A stretch of 64,000 nt of DNA from Bacteroidia bacterium 43-41 (GCA_001898165.1 MKTD01000060.1:1-64000), one strand, 5' to 3'; positions 28,901 through 38,173 are shown, counted from the first letter of the stretch. Program-made: numbers and translations. The notes: a model not told the origin generated them from the letters alone.

Positions 28901-29908
28901 AAAGTATGTTCCCACCCATATACCATTATCCCTGTCTTTGTATAAAGAATAAACGGCATTGTCGGAAAGGGAATACGGGATTGAGTTATTGTTTCGTAGA
29001 TTTGTCACCTCCATTGTTTCATCGTTGAAGATATAGATCCCCGATTCGGACCCGACCCATAACGTTTTATCGTCAACACGGATAAGGATTCTTGCAAAAA
29101 CAGGTTCTCCGTTTTTATCTTTGTCCAACAATACCCTATGTGTTCTGTTTACAGTATTTATGCTCAACAAACCCTTTTGTGAAGTTGCCAAAATCAGTTC
29201 ATTGTACTTGTCGGCTAAAATGGAAGATACTTCGCCCACATTCCATAAAAGCGCCGGATCATCTTGCAATTCGAATTCGGAGACTGTTTTTGTTTTCTTG
29301 TCAATATGCAGGAACGGGCGAGAATAAGGGAACACCCACACATCATTATCTTTTCCGGCACATAAACTCAGAATTTTCATTCCATCGGACAAAGGAACTT
29401 CGTAAAAATAGAGCTGAGATTGAGAAATACTGTAATGGAACACACCTTCTCCCTCAACGGATATCCATATATCCCCATCTCTATCCATAATCATATCGCT
29501 AACGGTGCCTGTAACGGATTTTTGCTTGTCGGTCTGTTCATCGAATCTGCGAAATGATTCCTGATGCGGATTATAAATATAAACACCTTCATCTGTGGCT
29601 ACCCACAAATCATCGTTTGAATCCTGAAGGATACGCTTGAACACGTTGTCCCGTAAATCGTTGTCCGGTGAAAAGTGAAAGGTCTTGAAGTTTGTCCCGT
29701 CAAACCTGTTCAGCCCATCCTTTGTGCCAAACCACATAAAACCCTGATTGTCCTGAAAAATAGAGTAAACTGTGTTTTGCGATAGTCCATTATTGATATC
29801 GTAATGCTTGAAGCGATAGTCAGGGTACGCCTTACTGAAAGTACTGTTCACCATCAAAGCAGTGAATAGCACAGAAAAAATAAAATATCTTTTCCTTAAA
29901 CTTTTCAT
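25937..29908 (-). CDS. Hybrid two-component system sensor kinase/response regulator
   Basis: This 1,323-residue one-protein signalling system is typical of Bacteroidetes PULs. Domains in order are: signal/first TM; a periplasmic two-bladed sensor of Reg_prop repeats (about 35-690, many WIGTxxGLN-type units); a Y_Y_Y domain; a transmembrane helix near 790-810; HisKA with the phospho-His in SVAHEIRTPLSL (about 845); HATPase; a receiver with the phospho-Asp in LVVSDIMMPEMDG (about 1130); and an AraC-type HTH at the C-terminus (RASFYRKIKGVLNLTPNEYIR). ATG 29908 is chosen because it begins the signal segment MKSLRKRYFIFS. Such sensors bind oligosaccharides and activate the PUL. It is embedded in the middle of the glycosidase gene row, downstream of the GH-A gene by about 30 bases. 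Confidence 0.94.
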   Translation of the reverse strand: MKSLRKRYFIFSVLFTALMVNSTFSKAYPDYRFKHYDINNGLSQNTVYSIFQDNQGFMWFGTKDGLNRFDGTNFKTFHFSPDNDLRDNVFKRILQDSNDDLWVATDEGVYIYNPHQESFRRFDEQTDKQKSVTGTVSDMIMDRDGDIWISVEGEGVFHYSISQSQLYFYEVPLSDGMKILSLCAGKDNDVWVFPYSRPFLHIDKKTKTVSEFELQDDPALLWNVGEVSSILADKYNELILATSQKGLLSINTVNRTHRVLLDKDKNGEPVFARILIRVDDKTLWVGSESGIYIFNDETMEVTNLRNNNSIPYSLSDNAVYSLYKDRDNGIWVGTYFGGLNYYANRLSGFDVFYAIDNINSISGNRVREFCNAGHGRIWIGTEDKGLNLFDPVTNTFLPIDNELRKLYTNIHALFNDGRYLWISTFSKGLNRYDLNTGKLITYTQYDNPETIIQNSTFTLCKDRQNMLWIGTLSGVNIYDYSQDSFQRVKELEGISVQDIVEDSDGNIWIATFQKGLYRYNPLNKQWHTFQHDHANNSSLPYNKTTSIFEDSKKRLWVTTQGGGFCLFNKKDETFSTINSANGLVNNVVYQIQEDNEGNLWLSTNSGIVRFNPETHSFRNYTVINGLRTNQFNYKSSFKAADGTLYFGSVAGFVRFQPSYFKEIDVASPVVFTDFQINNYSADIAVKNSPLDESIQYTKSIRLSHNKNSIGFKYAVLDYSGLNTTNVIYKLEGFDKEWVKSNANNSILYTNLSPGKYRLLIAFEDEDSMEKNAIKILNIHIEPPFWQTWWAYLLYLFIFLGVIWLAAFLSHVKSEKIQARKMRVFQQEKERELYRSKIDFFTSVAHEIRTPLSLIKAPLDYVITTEEVSEGVKENLQIMSKNTDRLLSLTNQLLDFQKTESDAYLLNLEPRNVSELIRETFLRFTPLAKQRGLLFEMDLPEKDMYVQVDKEAFLKIISNLMNNAVKYCNSFVRIKAYIAGDGENPAFHLVTDNDGEKIPDKYKQAIFKPFVHLDKEHDQTVDGTGIGLALSRSLAELHKGTLELEDSEEFIRFHLTLPMDSTIEAAVEPSGETAKSSHTTVLLVEDDLELLNFEKKFLSPHYRVLTAENGEEALEILRESNVNLVVSDIMMPEMDGLELTQKIKTDIEFSHIPVILLTAKVSVESKVQGFEIGADAYIDKPFSLEVLMAQIANLLQNREKLRETFLKHPYIGANSMALTKSDEEFIRKLHAIVLDNMDNSEFIVEDMAEQFNMSRASFYRKIKGVLNLTPNEYIRAERLKKAAQLLKDKIYKVNEICYMVGFNSPSYFSKCFQQQFGVLPRDFE

Positions 29909-29939
29909 ACAACTGTATCCGGTACAAATCACTTCAATT

Positions 29940-31037
29940 TTATTTTCCCGTTAAATTCTTAATGACTTCAACTTCTTCCGGTTTGTAAGGCGAGCCATCT
30001 TTCCTGAAAATATCATGAAACCAAAGTTTTGGTTCAGCACCGTCGGGCATTGGGGTATCCCACGCATAAATGGTATTGGTTTTTCCGGAGACCAACCCCC
30101 AATTATATGCTCCGATATTTTCCCTCTTTAATATTGGCATGATATCTTTGAACAAACTATTGCGGGTGCGCGCCATATATTCCGTACAAATAAGTGGCTT
30201 TTGCGTTAATGAGCGCAACGTATCAATAAACCATGTATGGTTGGCAGAATCACCGTAATTATGATAAGTAATTACGTCTGAATGTTGTATCTGATAATCC
30301 GACAATTCTTTTAAATCCCAGTTCCACACGCCTGCAGATAATGGTTGAGATGGATTTATCTCTCTTCCCCATTCAAAAGCTTTTTCCAATAACGGCATAC
30401 TTTTGTTCCCATATCCGGAATTTCCGGGCTCATTATATAAATCCCACAAAACAATCCTTTTGTCGTTCGAAAAAGAAGCAAGTATATCTTTCACGTATTT
30501 TTCAAGTGAATGCATCATATCGGGATTGATATGAATGGAGTCTCCCGGATCACGCACCCAGCCCGAATTATGGATTCCCGGTTTCGGCTCAGACTGTTTC
30601 CCAGCCTGATAGGTGGGATTCCAACAATCATCGAAGAAAACAAAAAGTGTGGAAATTCCGTGTTTGCCTGAAATATCCAGGTATTCTCTCATCCGGTTTT
30701 TGAAGCCGGCGGTATCAATCTGCCATGCCAAATGGTGCAAATATACCCGCATGGAGTTAAACCCGATACCTTCGGCATAGCCTAGCTCCCGATCTATGGT
30801 CTCGGGATCAAAAGTCTCTGCCTGCCACATTTCAAGTTGATTAATAGCTGTACTTGGAATAAAGTCAGCGCCTCTTAACCAACCCCAATCCTTGTACCAA
30901 TCGTTTGCCTGTTCTGTTGTCCACACTTCGCGAACCGGTAATTTTTCTTCAACAGTTTTTTTCTGTGTTTGAGTACAGGAAAGAATGCCGATCACAACGA
31001 AAATTACAACCGGTAATAAAGAAACGTACTTTTTCAT
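29940..31037 (-). CDS. Clan GH-A glycoside hydrolase lipoprotein (GH5-like)
   Basis: The 365-residue lipoprotein (signal ends VIGILSC) has a TIM barrel of clan GH-A type. The acid/base Glu is in LWDLYNEPGNSG (about residue 200), and the nucleophile Glu is in KPLICTEYMAR (about residue 287). Clan-conserved features include ITYHNYGD and the N-terminal GFNSMRVYLHHLAW. Similar PUL proteins are annotated as cellulase-family, GH5 or 1,4-beta-xylanase. Linkage specificity is not readable. It lies between the GH43 gene and the sensor-regulator on the same strand. Confidence 0.78.
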   Translation of the reverse strand: MKKYVSLLPVVIFVVIGILSCTQTQKKTVEEKLPVREVWTTEQANDWYKDWGWLRGADFIPSTAINQLEMWQAETFDPETIDRELGYAEGIGFNSMRVYLHHLAWQIDTAGFKNRMREYLDISGKHGISTLFVFFDDCWNPTYQAGKQSEPKPGIHNSGWVRDPGDSIHINPDMMHSLEKYVKDILASFSNDKRIVLWDLYNEPGNSGYGNKSMPLLEKAFEWGREINPSQPLSAGVWNWDLKELSDYQIQHSDVITYHNYGDSANHTWFIDTLRSLTQKPLICTEYMARTRNSLFKDIMPILKRENIGAYNWGLVSGKTNTIYAWDTPMPDGAEPKLWFHDIFRKDGSPYKPEEVEVIKNLTGK

Positions 31038-31128
31038 TTTCTAAGTTTTTTGAGATTTTTTATTTTTTAGGATAATGATTATTATGCTTGTTTCATACTC
31101 GTTTTTGTTCAACGGATTATTGAAAGGG

Positions 31129-32085
31129 CTATTTGATTAAAATTGGAGTCTCATAGTTATCATCGATATACAGCTGATTTTCACCGTTTACCTCTCTAAA
31201 ACCAACTTTACTGATGTACATATCCCTGGGGTGGATACTGCTTGCATCGCGGTGGGCGTGAAAAACAATCCTCAAACTTCCTTTTTTGTCGGTAAACATG
31301 GAGCTATGCCCTACCCCGACTAAATTACCGGGTTTTTGCAACACCGGGTTGTGTGGATATTTCGTCCATTCACCCATTATGTCAGTTGCCGTAGCACAGC
31401 CTATTCCATAAAATGGGCTTTCGTAACTGTTTGCGGAGTAAGTCATATAATAAACTCCATTGCGTTTGATCACAAACGCACCTTCGTTAACCCGGGGCCA
31501 AACTTCTTCCCATTCCTGAGAAACATGAATACAGGGATGTAGTGTTTCCGTTTTTATCGTCATCAAATCCGGCTCAAGCTCTGCCACCCAGATATTCAAT
31601 CCATCGTTAAAACGATCGAAAAAAAGATAGGGAGTTCCGTTATCGTCGATAAACAAACTGTTATCAATGTTTTTCTCATTTTCCAACATCGGTTTTTGTA
31701 CTGTCTGTTTAAAAGGGCCCAAAGGCGAATCGGAAACAGCAACACACATATGCTCCTGAGCCGAGTAGTACATGTAAAATTTACCGTTTACTAAATAAAC
31801 TTCTGGTGCCCAAAACCATTTTTCGCCGTAAGAGTCATCTCTATGCAGGGCAAGTTTTTCTGCTTTCCGCCACGTTTTCAAATCATTGGACGTAAAAACC
31901 TCAATCCCGTCATTTGAATGTGTTCCGTATGCGTAGTAAACGTCTTCGTGCAATAAAATAAACGGGTCTGCCAACGAGACTCTATCATCAGGATGAATCA
32001 TCTGTTTTTTGTTTAGCGTACTACAACTCAAGCAAGTGTTCAGCAAAAACAAAATAATGAACGATATATCTTTTAAATTTTTCAT
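31129..32085 (-). CDS. Glycoside hydrolase family 43 protein
   Basis: The second GH43 enzyme of the locus shows the catalytic base in SLADPFILLHEDVYYAYG, the middle Asp in KNIDNSLFIDDNG, and the acid Glu in PRVNEGAFVIKRNGVYYMTYS. WFWAPEVYLVNGKFYMYYS is the typical second-blade sequence. A lipoprotein-like signal ends near CLSC. It shares only fold-level similarity with the GH43 enzyme at 21.8 kb, so the two probably cut different linkages. It is 12 bases downstream of the GH127 gene. Confidence 0.87.
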   Translation of the reverse strand: MKNLKDISFIILFLLNTCLSCSTLNKKQMIHPDDRVSLADPFILLHEDVYYAYGTHSNDGIEVFTSNDLKTWRKAEKLALHRDDSYGEKWFWAPEVYLVNGKFYMYYSAQEHMCVAVSDSPLGPFKQTVQKPMLENEKNIDNSLFIDDNGTPYLFFDRFNDGLNIWVAELEPDLMTIKTETLHPCIHVSQEWEEVWPRVNEGAFVIKRNGVYYMTYSANSYESPFYGIGCATATDIMGEWTKYPHNPVLQKPGNLVGVGHSSMFTDKKGSLRIVFHAHRDASSIHPRDMYISKVGFREVNGENQLYIDDNYETPILIK

Positions 32086-32097
32086 TTTTTTCGTGGA

Positions 32098-34155
32098 CTA
32101 TAAGGAAGTGTTTTGAATTGGGAATGCCGAAATTCTCAAACGGGCCGCTCCCATTGGGATGAGGAGAATATCTTCCGTATCGGGTCCAAACCGGAGGTTT
32201 TCTTTTATGGGAAGTTCACCGGTAAGTCCATACTGATCAAAATCCCATCCGATTACTTTTCGTCCACGAGCCTTGATCTCGAGCGGCACGCTGTTTACCG
32301 TAAATGGGAAATTATCTGCCGGCCATGCTTTTACCACTACTTTAAAATTTTCCGTCAGAGGTATTTTATCATCAATAACAAGTCCATAATTCCAATCGCT
32401 TCCGGGATAAATTTCATAGGTCGGCCATTTGCTTGAATCGGCATTTTTCTGCCATTTCGAATCGCCTATTGCTGTTTCAGTACTGCTTACCGGCTTATAA
32501 TCCTCTTTGATTTTCAGTGAAAAAGTCAACGGACCGTAATTGATGCTCCGGCTATCCTGATTCACATGCCAAACCGATTGTGACAGTTTCATGGGAACAT
32601 TTAACGTTACTTTATCGCCTTTTTGCCACTTACGCTCTATCCGGACGTACTTTCCGGTTTCCAGAATAACATTCACCGGGGTTCCGTTGATTTCTACCGA
32701 GGGTTTTTCTGTCCAGGCAGGAATTCTTAAATAAAATGGAAACGTTACGCCTTCGGCTGAATTTATCGTGAAACGAATGCTTTCTTCGAATGGATAATTG
32801 GTCTCTTCCGTTATTTCAACCGTTTTTCCGTCGGCAACTTTCACCTTGGCAGTGCAGGCTCCATAAATGGCTGCTGCAATTCCGTTATCGGGAGTAGCCA
32901 ACATCAAATGCTCGATAAAATAAGGCCATCCCTGCCCGTGATTGTGCTGGCAACAACGGCTGCTGAATGGATTCATCGATAAAAACGGACCTCTGTTATC
33001 GATTCCCGGATGATGATTTTTAGAATCGCTAATGGTTTGATTGGGCGAGGTTATGTACCGCAACGCCTTTAAATCGGGCATTAACGCGGCGGGGTAAGAA
33101 TTGAATGCAACCGTTTCACAATGTTCTGCCCAGAAAGGATCGCCTGTAATTCGCAGCAGTATCTCGTCGGAAGCCATTTGCTCCACAAAACCGCACGTTT
33201 CGGTACCCTGGCGAGGGTCGATATATCCCATCCTTGCATTTTCATCCGCTCCAAACATTCCTCCCGGCACTTGCCCGAACGTATTTCTGATTAGATGATA
33301 GTCATTATATGTCGCCATCAGATCGGCAGAATCTTTCGAAAGCATAAAATAAGTTGCCGGCTCCCTGAAACTTTGTGCAATATTTACATTATGCCAATTG
33401 GGCAATTGTGATCGCTGGCGCCAGTTTGCAGTATTGCGCCGTGTTTTCTCTGCGAGCTTCAGTAAAAATTCGTCGCCTGTAATATTATACAACCAAAAAA
33501 CGCTTAACAGATTATCGCCCCCACGACTGTTTTCCCAATAATCTTTCAGGAACATTTCATCGGGCAAATTCAGTTGCCATTTGAAATAATCGGTCATCAA
33601 ATCGATGACCCTGTGATCATTAGAATATTCGTAATACGATTGCAGGCACCATACCATAATCATATTACCCCACAAGTCGGGTTTGCCGTTTTTTTCGATA
33701 TACGGGCCAAAATACCCATCTGCTCTTCGGCTCTTGAATACGGCTTCCAGCCATGTCTTCGTCTCTTCCAGCATTTTCTTGTCATCGAAAATATAAGCCA
33801 TATTTCCATAGCCTTTCAACCAATACGGGACTTCTTCCCATCCATAATCAGTGCCAGTGCCAAGCCACGCATTATTGTTTTTATCCAACCAGGCACTTAT
33901 TTCCCCCAGATTACCCGACAAGCCATCTTTCTGCAACAATAATGTTTTCTCAATCCATCCTCCGGGTTTTATTGCTCCAACCGGAAGTTTTATGAAACTC
34001 AACGGTTGCAAGGGATACCTGTTTGACACATAATTCGAGTTTACAGTATGGGATTCCGGCCTCTCAACGATAGAAATCACGGTGTTTTTCTGGGCCAAAA
34101 TGCTTCCGTAAAACGATAACGATAAAGCGATTAAAAAAGATGTTGTTTTTTTCAT
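32098..34155 (-). CDS. Beta-L-arabinofuranosidase-type enzyme, GH127 family
   Basis: The 685-residue exported protein (signal MKKTTSFLIALSLSFYGSILAQ) has the (alpha/alpha)6 barrel and C-terminal beta domains of GH127/GH146. These enzymes use a Zn-bound cysteine as nucleophile. Matching residues are E and C in QGTETCGFVEQM (about 318) and the Cys pair in SSRCCQHNHGQGWP (about 400). The usual motif CCPPN is replaced by CCQHN here, seen in distant branches. The family removes beta-L-arabinofuranose from plant glycans; activity on this branch is inferred. It is a main reason for suggesting an arabinose-bearing substrate. Confidence 0.83.
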   Translation of the reverse strand: MKKTTSFLIALSLSFYGSILAQKNTVISIVERPESHTVNSNYVSNRYPLQPLSFIKLPVGAIKPGGWIEKTLLLQKDGLSGNLGEISAWLDKNNNAWLGTGTDYGWEEVPYWLKGYGNMAYIFDDKKMLEETKTWLEAVFKSRRADGYFGPYIEKNGKPDLWGNMIMVWCLQSYYEYSNDHRVIDLMTDYFKWQLNLPDEMFLKDYWENSRGGDNLLSVFWLYNITGDEFLLKLAEKTRRNTANWRQRSQLPNWHNVNIAQSFREPATYFMLSKDSADLMATYNDYHLIRNTFGQVPGGMFGADENARMGYIDPRQGTETCGFVEQMASDEILLRITGDPFWAEHCETVAFNSYPAALMPDLKALRYITSPNQTISDSKNHHPGIDNRGPFLSMNPFSSRCCQHNHGQGWPYFIEHLMLATPDNGIAAAIYGACTAKVKVADGKTVEITEETNYPFEESIRFTINSAEGVTFPFYLRIPAWTEKPSVEINGTPVNVILETGKYVRIERKWQKGDKVTLNVPMKLSQSVWHVNQDSRSINYGPLTFSLKIKEDYKPVSSTETAIGDSKWQKNADSSKWPTYEIYPGSDWNYGLVIDDKIPLTENFKVVVKAWPADNFPFTVNSVPLEIKARGRKVIGWDFDQYGLTGELPIKENLRFGPDTEDILLIPMGAARLRISAFPIQNTSL

Positions 34156-34172
34156 TCAATTTTTATGCTTGT

Positions 34173-35612
34173 TTACTTTTTCAATTCATATTGAGACAGC
34201 AAGGCATATTCAGCTGCAAAAGCAAAACTAAACATTCCCTCTACTTGATTATCACCGGGATTTTGATTCCATCCGGTCAACAAATTTACAGGTAAAAATC
34301 CTTTATACCTAAAGTTCTCATAACCGTAATCGAGGTTTCGCTGGAAAGTATCTATATAGGCAGCAGCATCTTTGTAGTAGGGATAAATATCTATTAATCC
34401 ACGCAGCAACACACCATTAAACCAATTTCCAAAGCCACTGATATCATAAGTGTAGTAACCGGGAAGTTCTGCATCTTTTTTTGCAAAATATGAGAAAGAT
34501 GCGTCAGATAGATTAACAGCATCGTTATAATATTCCTTCTCGCCGGTTACCCGGTATAAATCGGCAGCCCCCGAAAGCATAGTCCCACTATTGTATGAAA
34601 TGGCAGGACCTACCTTGTCAAGGCAGACGATACCTTTACGGTATGTTTTTCCCGCGACTGTTTCCATTTGTGGCTTTGACGGAGTACACCCTCCCAACAT
34701 ATCGTCATAGACACCGTCCTCGCGAAGCAAATGCTGCTTTTGCCAATGATATATTTTTTTGGCAAAAGTCAGGTAATATTCACTTTTTCTCAACTCTTGT
34801 TCTTTTCGTGCCTGCTTGTCTGTAGGGTCAATATAGCGATATGTAATTGCATTGTCTTTCCCTTTGTAATGTTCGTAGAGCCATACTAAAGGACTCACCA
34901 TAGGGCCATTGCTACAAGCATGTTTAGTCACATATCCCGGCCCCCATGTAATTCCACCGGCTTCTTCACCGTTTGTGTCTATTGTACAATCCCAACCATC
35001 GAGTACATAAGCAGTCAGATATTCAGCTTTTTCGAGAAAATAAGCGTTACCGGTCAATTTATAGGAATCCAATAACTCACGAATTAACCACATTTGATCA
35101 TCATATACGTTCTCTATTCCTTCAACCTTCGCTCCTCCCTTAACGGAACTGCGGTGAACGCCATAGACCGTCCACCCGGCAGTTTGAGTGTAAGAAGTTA
35201 AATGGAATGTTCCCAGATAATAATCAGCGTTACTGTACAATTCCTGCAACAGTTGTATATACCTATCGAAATATTTATTATAGAGCACTGGATTTCCATT
35301 CACTTTGTGTATTTCAATAGTACGCAGAGCTGCGTTCACTGCTTCAATGGCGCTGGTAAACATCCAGATACTTCCCTTTTCATCTGAACATTTTCCGGTA
35401 TAGGGGTTATAATATCTGGCCATTGCCATTTCGCTTCCCGTAAAATATGCAGAAACTGCATCATCGGCCAAATCCAACGCACGAATGATATTTTGTTCTG
35501 CCAAAAATAATTCCTGACGGGTAGAAATCTCGTTCCCGAATCTTATTTCACTGCCGGTAACATGCATGAAGCATAACAGGCCGCTCATTAAGATAAATAC
35601 ATATTTTTTCAT
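34173..35612 (-). CDS. GH76-like (alpha/alpha)6 glycosidase
   Basis: A 479-residue exported protein with a signal peptide. The helical repeats and the double-aspartate motif in VEGIENVYDDQMWLIRELLD match the GH76 family, whose characterised members are endo-alpha-1,6-mannanases. Other family-like segments are YNSGTMLSGAADLYRVTG and GWNQNPGDNQVEGMFSFAFAAEYALL. It is 41 bases downstream of the DUF4965 gene. Since the rest of the locus does not look mannan-specific, the protein may have a different specificity, or the PUL may target a mixed glycan. Confidence 0.72.
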   Translation of the reverse strand: MKKYVFILMSGLLCFMHVTGSEIRFGNEISTRQELFLAEQNIIRALDLADDAVSAYFTGSEMAMARYYNPYTGKCSDEKGSIWMFTSAIEAVNAALRTIEIHKVNGNPVLYNKYFDRYIQLLQELYSNADYYLGTFHLTSYTQTAGWTVYGVHRSSVKGGAKVEGIENVYDDQMWLIRELLDSYKLTGNAYFLEKAEYLTAYVLDGWDCTIDTNGEEAGGITWGPGYVTKHACSNGPMVSPLVWLYEHYKGKDNAITYRYIDPTDKQARKEQELRKSEYYLTFAKKIYHWQKQHLLREDGVYDDMLGGCTPSKPQMETVAGKTYRKGIVCLDKVGPAISYNSGTMLSGAADLYRVTGEKEYYNDAVNLSDASFSYFAKKDAELPGYYTYDISGFGNWFNGVLLRGLIDIYPYYKDAAAYIDTFQRNLDYGYENFRYKGFLPVNLLTGWNQNPGDNQVEGMFSFAFAAEYALLSQYELKK

Positions 35613-35653
35613 TATCTCAACTTTAAATCCAAATTTACGAATATTTCGTCAAT

Positions 35654-38173
35654 CTAAGGATTACGTGTCAATTTATCTTCCAGCATCTTCAGAAAATAAC
35701 CTCCGACAACAGCACGGGCTTTGAAGCCTACCCGTGTCCCTTCGATTGTATCGTGCCAATCGCTTAAAGGTACGCGAGACGGAGTTTCATCCACATACTT
35801 GTAAACCAGATCGACCAACGCATTAAAATCGTCGGAATTTCCAGTCAGGGTCGCGGTCCATAAAATCCAGTCGGACTTGGTGTAACTTGCCCGAATATCC
35901 AACGGCAACCCGAATTCGTTTTGCTTCGTCCGGTAGTATGCCATTTCTTTTACTGCAATTTGAGGATCAAAGATATTAATTCCCAACAATTTATCCCAAA
36001 CCAGATTGTATTTTTGACTCCAGGTGCCGGGCCGGTCGAATGTAAGACGATAATGGTCACCGTCATCAGCCATTTTCTCCCATTCTACCGCCATGCCTTT
36101 AGCAATATCCAGGTACTTGCCGGCAACATCATTTTTTCCCAACATGGCAGCCAACTTACTATATCCGGCAATACCCATTATTGCTTTGATGGAAAGGTTG
36201 GCATTATGGGCAAGATGACCGGCAAAATCATCGGTACACAGCTGGTTGTCAGGATTCAGCCCTTCTTCCACCAAGTAATCGGCCCAGGTAGTAAGTACCT
36301 CCCAATGTTTTGCCGCATAATTGGCGTTTCCTTCCATTTGGGCAACAGCGGTGGTCAAGATAAGCATATTTCCGGATTCCTCCACCGGCATATCTCCCCC
36401 GTACGTTTGTCCGTTGGCAAGAGGATACGTCCCCACATCATGTGCCGCAAAGGGTTTCGTCCATTTTCCACTTTCACTGTAATAGAATATATGATTCAGT
36501 AATCCTTTTACCAAGTCTGTGTTATAGAATAGAAAGAGCGGAGCAGACGGATAGGTTATGTCAACAGTACCGATGGAGCCATTGCTGTTGTTTTCTTTCG
36601 ATAAAAACAATAATGTACCGTCTTCCTCTTTTACTAATTTATGTGCTGCAACTGCCTGGCGATAGGCCAAGGCACACAGTTCGGCATATTTTTCTCCTCC
36701 GGCTCTATTGGCATCATTCATCATTTTAACATTGAAGTCGCGACAACGTTTCATAATGGAATTATATTCATTGTTTGCTGATTGAAATGCCTGGAAGATA
36801 TCTATCCGGCCATTATTCGTCCAATACGCTTTCAGGTTTTTCTCAAAATACTGAATCGAATAAATATCGTCGTAGCCGAGCATAATGTAGTCGCTTACAA
36901 GACGGGACGACACTTTTCCCAAGTCTTTGCTATAAGCAAGCACAGTCATATTTTTGCTCATTTGTTCCGGTAATGATACGGGTTGTTGAACGGAAATTTT
37001 ACCCGTTTCCTTAAATTCTTTTTTCGGAGTCCAATAATCGCCGAAATTCATAACAGAAACTTTGTCCGTTTTTCCGGCCAGGTAAAAGTATCCCCAATCG
37101 ATGCGCAAATCGTCACCTTTTTTCTGTAAGACAGGTTGTTCCTTAGTCCCCGTTTTCAGAAAAGCCAACCCTTCTCTTTCAATTTTTTCAAAATCAACAG
37201 GTTGACTATCGTCGTTTACAGCCCATTGCGGTGTAGCTTCAAAATATATCTGAACGTCGTGCGATGCATTATCTCCCGACTTCACCTGATACGTCACGTA
37301 GTTAACCGGACGCGACATTAACTCTAAATCGTCTAACAACAGCGGGGCAGAAAAAATAACTTCCAGGTTTACAGGACCACACTCAAAGGTGTAAAAGGTT
37401 TGAGTGGGTAACACACTGACACTCTTTTGGGTTGCCGTTTTTATAAAAGAACTTTTATCCGGTTCTTTTTCATAGAGGCCAAAATCCACGTATCCTCCAC
37501 CAGTTCTGTTGTGACAGTGGGCTGTAATGATGTTCTCCCCTTTTTTCAGGGTTGCCTTCACCTCTTCCGAAAGTTCTTCCCTCACGTTATATTTCCAGGA
37601 ATAGCCGGTTTCCACAACCTGAATGCCGTTGATATACAACTCAAAAATATCGTCGTGCGAGTAATGCAGAAAGATGGTTTTATCGATCATATCCTCTTTT
37701 AGATCGAACGTACGCCTCACCCAGATATCCTTTGTCTGCCAGAGGGTGGAGAGGTTGGGTTCGTTTGGAGTACCAAAAGCCGAAGTTCCGGTCTCCCATC
37801 CGGCATCATTAAAACTGATGCTCTTCCATTCCTCCCCTTTTGGCTGTTCAAATGTATATTTACCCGTCCATTTTTCTTCGCGAACGGTTGGAAGAAGCGG
37901 TTTTAAGGGTAGGTCTTCTTTTCCCAAGAAACGATATGTCTCCCCATCGACCCTCAAAACTCCCAACAAAGGAAACTCTTTTCCGGTCCAGTGACGGACC
38001 TGATCGTCATACAAGTTGTTTGAATACGACCAGCCGTTGAAATAAGGATCTACCGTCACCAACGGATAGGCAGGAGCGCGAAGATTGGTAGATAAATCAG
38101 TAAATTTGTTTTGTACACAGCTACTAAAAATTACCGTCAATAAATAAAAAAAGAATAGAGTTTTAGGTTTCAT
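35654..38173 (-). CDS. DUF4965/glutaminase-like PUL lipoprotein
   Basis: The 839-residue lipoprotein (signal ends VIFSSC) starts with the DUF4964-type segment YPLVTVDPYFNGWSYSNNLYDD. An inserted jelly-roll carbohydrate-binding-like domain (about 95-235, DDIFELYINGIQVVETGYSW) follows. Next come the DUF5127-like part (YTFECGPVNLEVIFSAPLLLDDL) and the large helical DUF4965/DUF1793 domain (ALAYRQAVAAHKL, PFAAHDVGTYPLANGQTYG). Fungal relatives are called glutaminase A, but in Bacteroidetes these proteins sit in PULs next to glycosidases. The helical domain resembles an (alpha/alpha)6 glycosidase, so a carbohydrate role is at least as likely. Confidence 0.8.
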   Translation of the reverse strand: MKPKTLFFFYLLTVIFSSCVQNKFTDLSTNLRAPAYPLVTVDPYFNGWSYSNNLYDDQVRHWTGKEFPLLGVLRVDGETYRFLGKEDLPLKPLLPTVREEKWTGKYTFEQPKGEEWKSISFNDAGWETGTSAFGTPNEPNLSTLWQTKDIWVRRTFDLKEDMIDKTIFLHYSHDDIFELYINGIQVVETGYSWKYNVREELSEEVKATLKKGENIITAHCHNRTGGGYVDFGLYEKEPDKSSFIKTATQKSVSVLPTQTFYTFECGPVNLEVIFSAPLLLDDLELMSRPVNYVTYQVKSGDNASHDVQIYFEATPQWAVNDDSQPVDFEKIEREGLAFLKTGTKEQPVLQKKGDDLRIDWGYFYLAGKTDKVSVMNFGDYWTPKKEFKETGKISVQQPVSLPEQMSKNMTVLAYSKDLGKVSSRLVSDYIMLGYDDIYSIQYFEKNLKAYWTNNGRIDIFQAFQSANNEYNSIMKRCRDFNVKMMNDANRAGGEKYAELCALAYRQAVAAHKLVKEEDGTLLFLSKENNSNGSIGTVDITYPSAPLFLFYNTDLVKGLLNHIFYYSESGKWTKPFAAHDVGTYPLANGQTYGGDMPVEESGNMLILTTAVAQMEGNANYAAKHWEVLTTWADYLVEEGLNPDNQLCTDDFAGHLAHNANLSIKAIMGIAGYSKLAAMLGKNDVAGKYLDIAKGMAVEWEKMADDGDHYRLTFDRPGTWSQKYNLVWDKLLGINIFDPQIAVKEMAYYRTKQNEFGLPLDIRASYTKSDWILWTATLTGNSDDFNALVDLVYKYVDETPSRVPLSDWHDTIEGTRVGFKARAVVGGYFLKMLEDKLTRNP

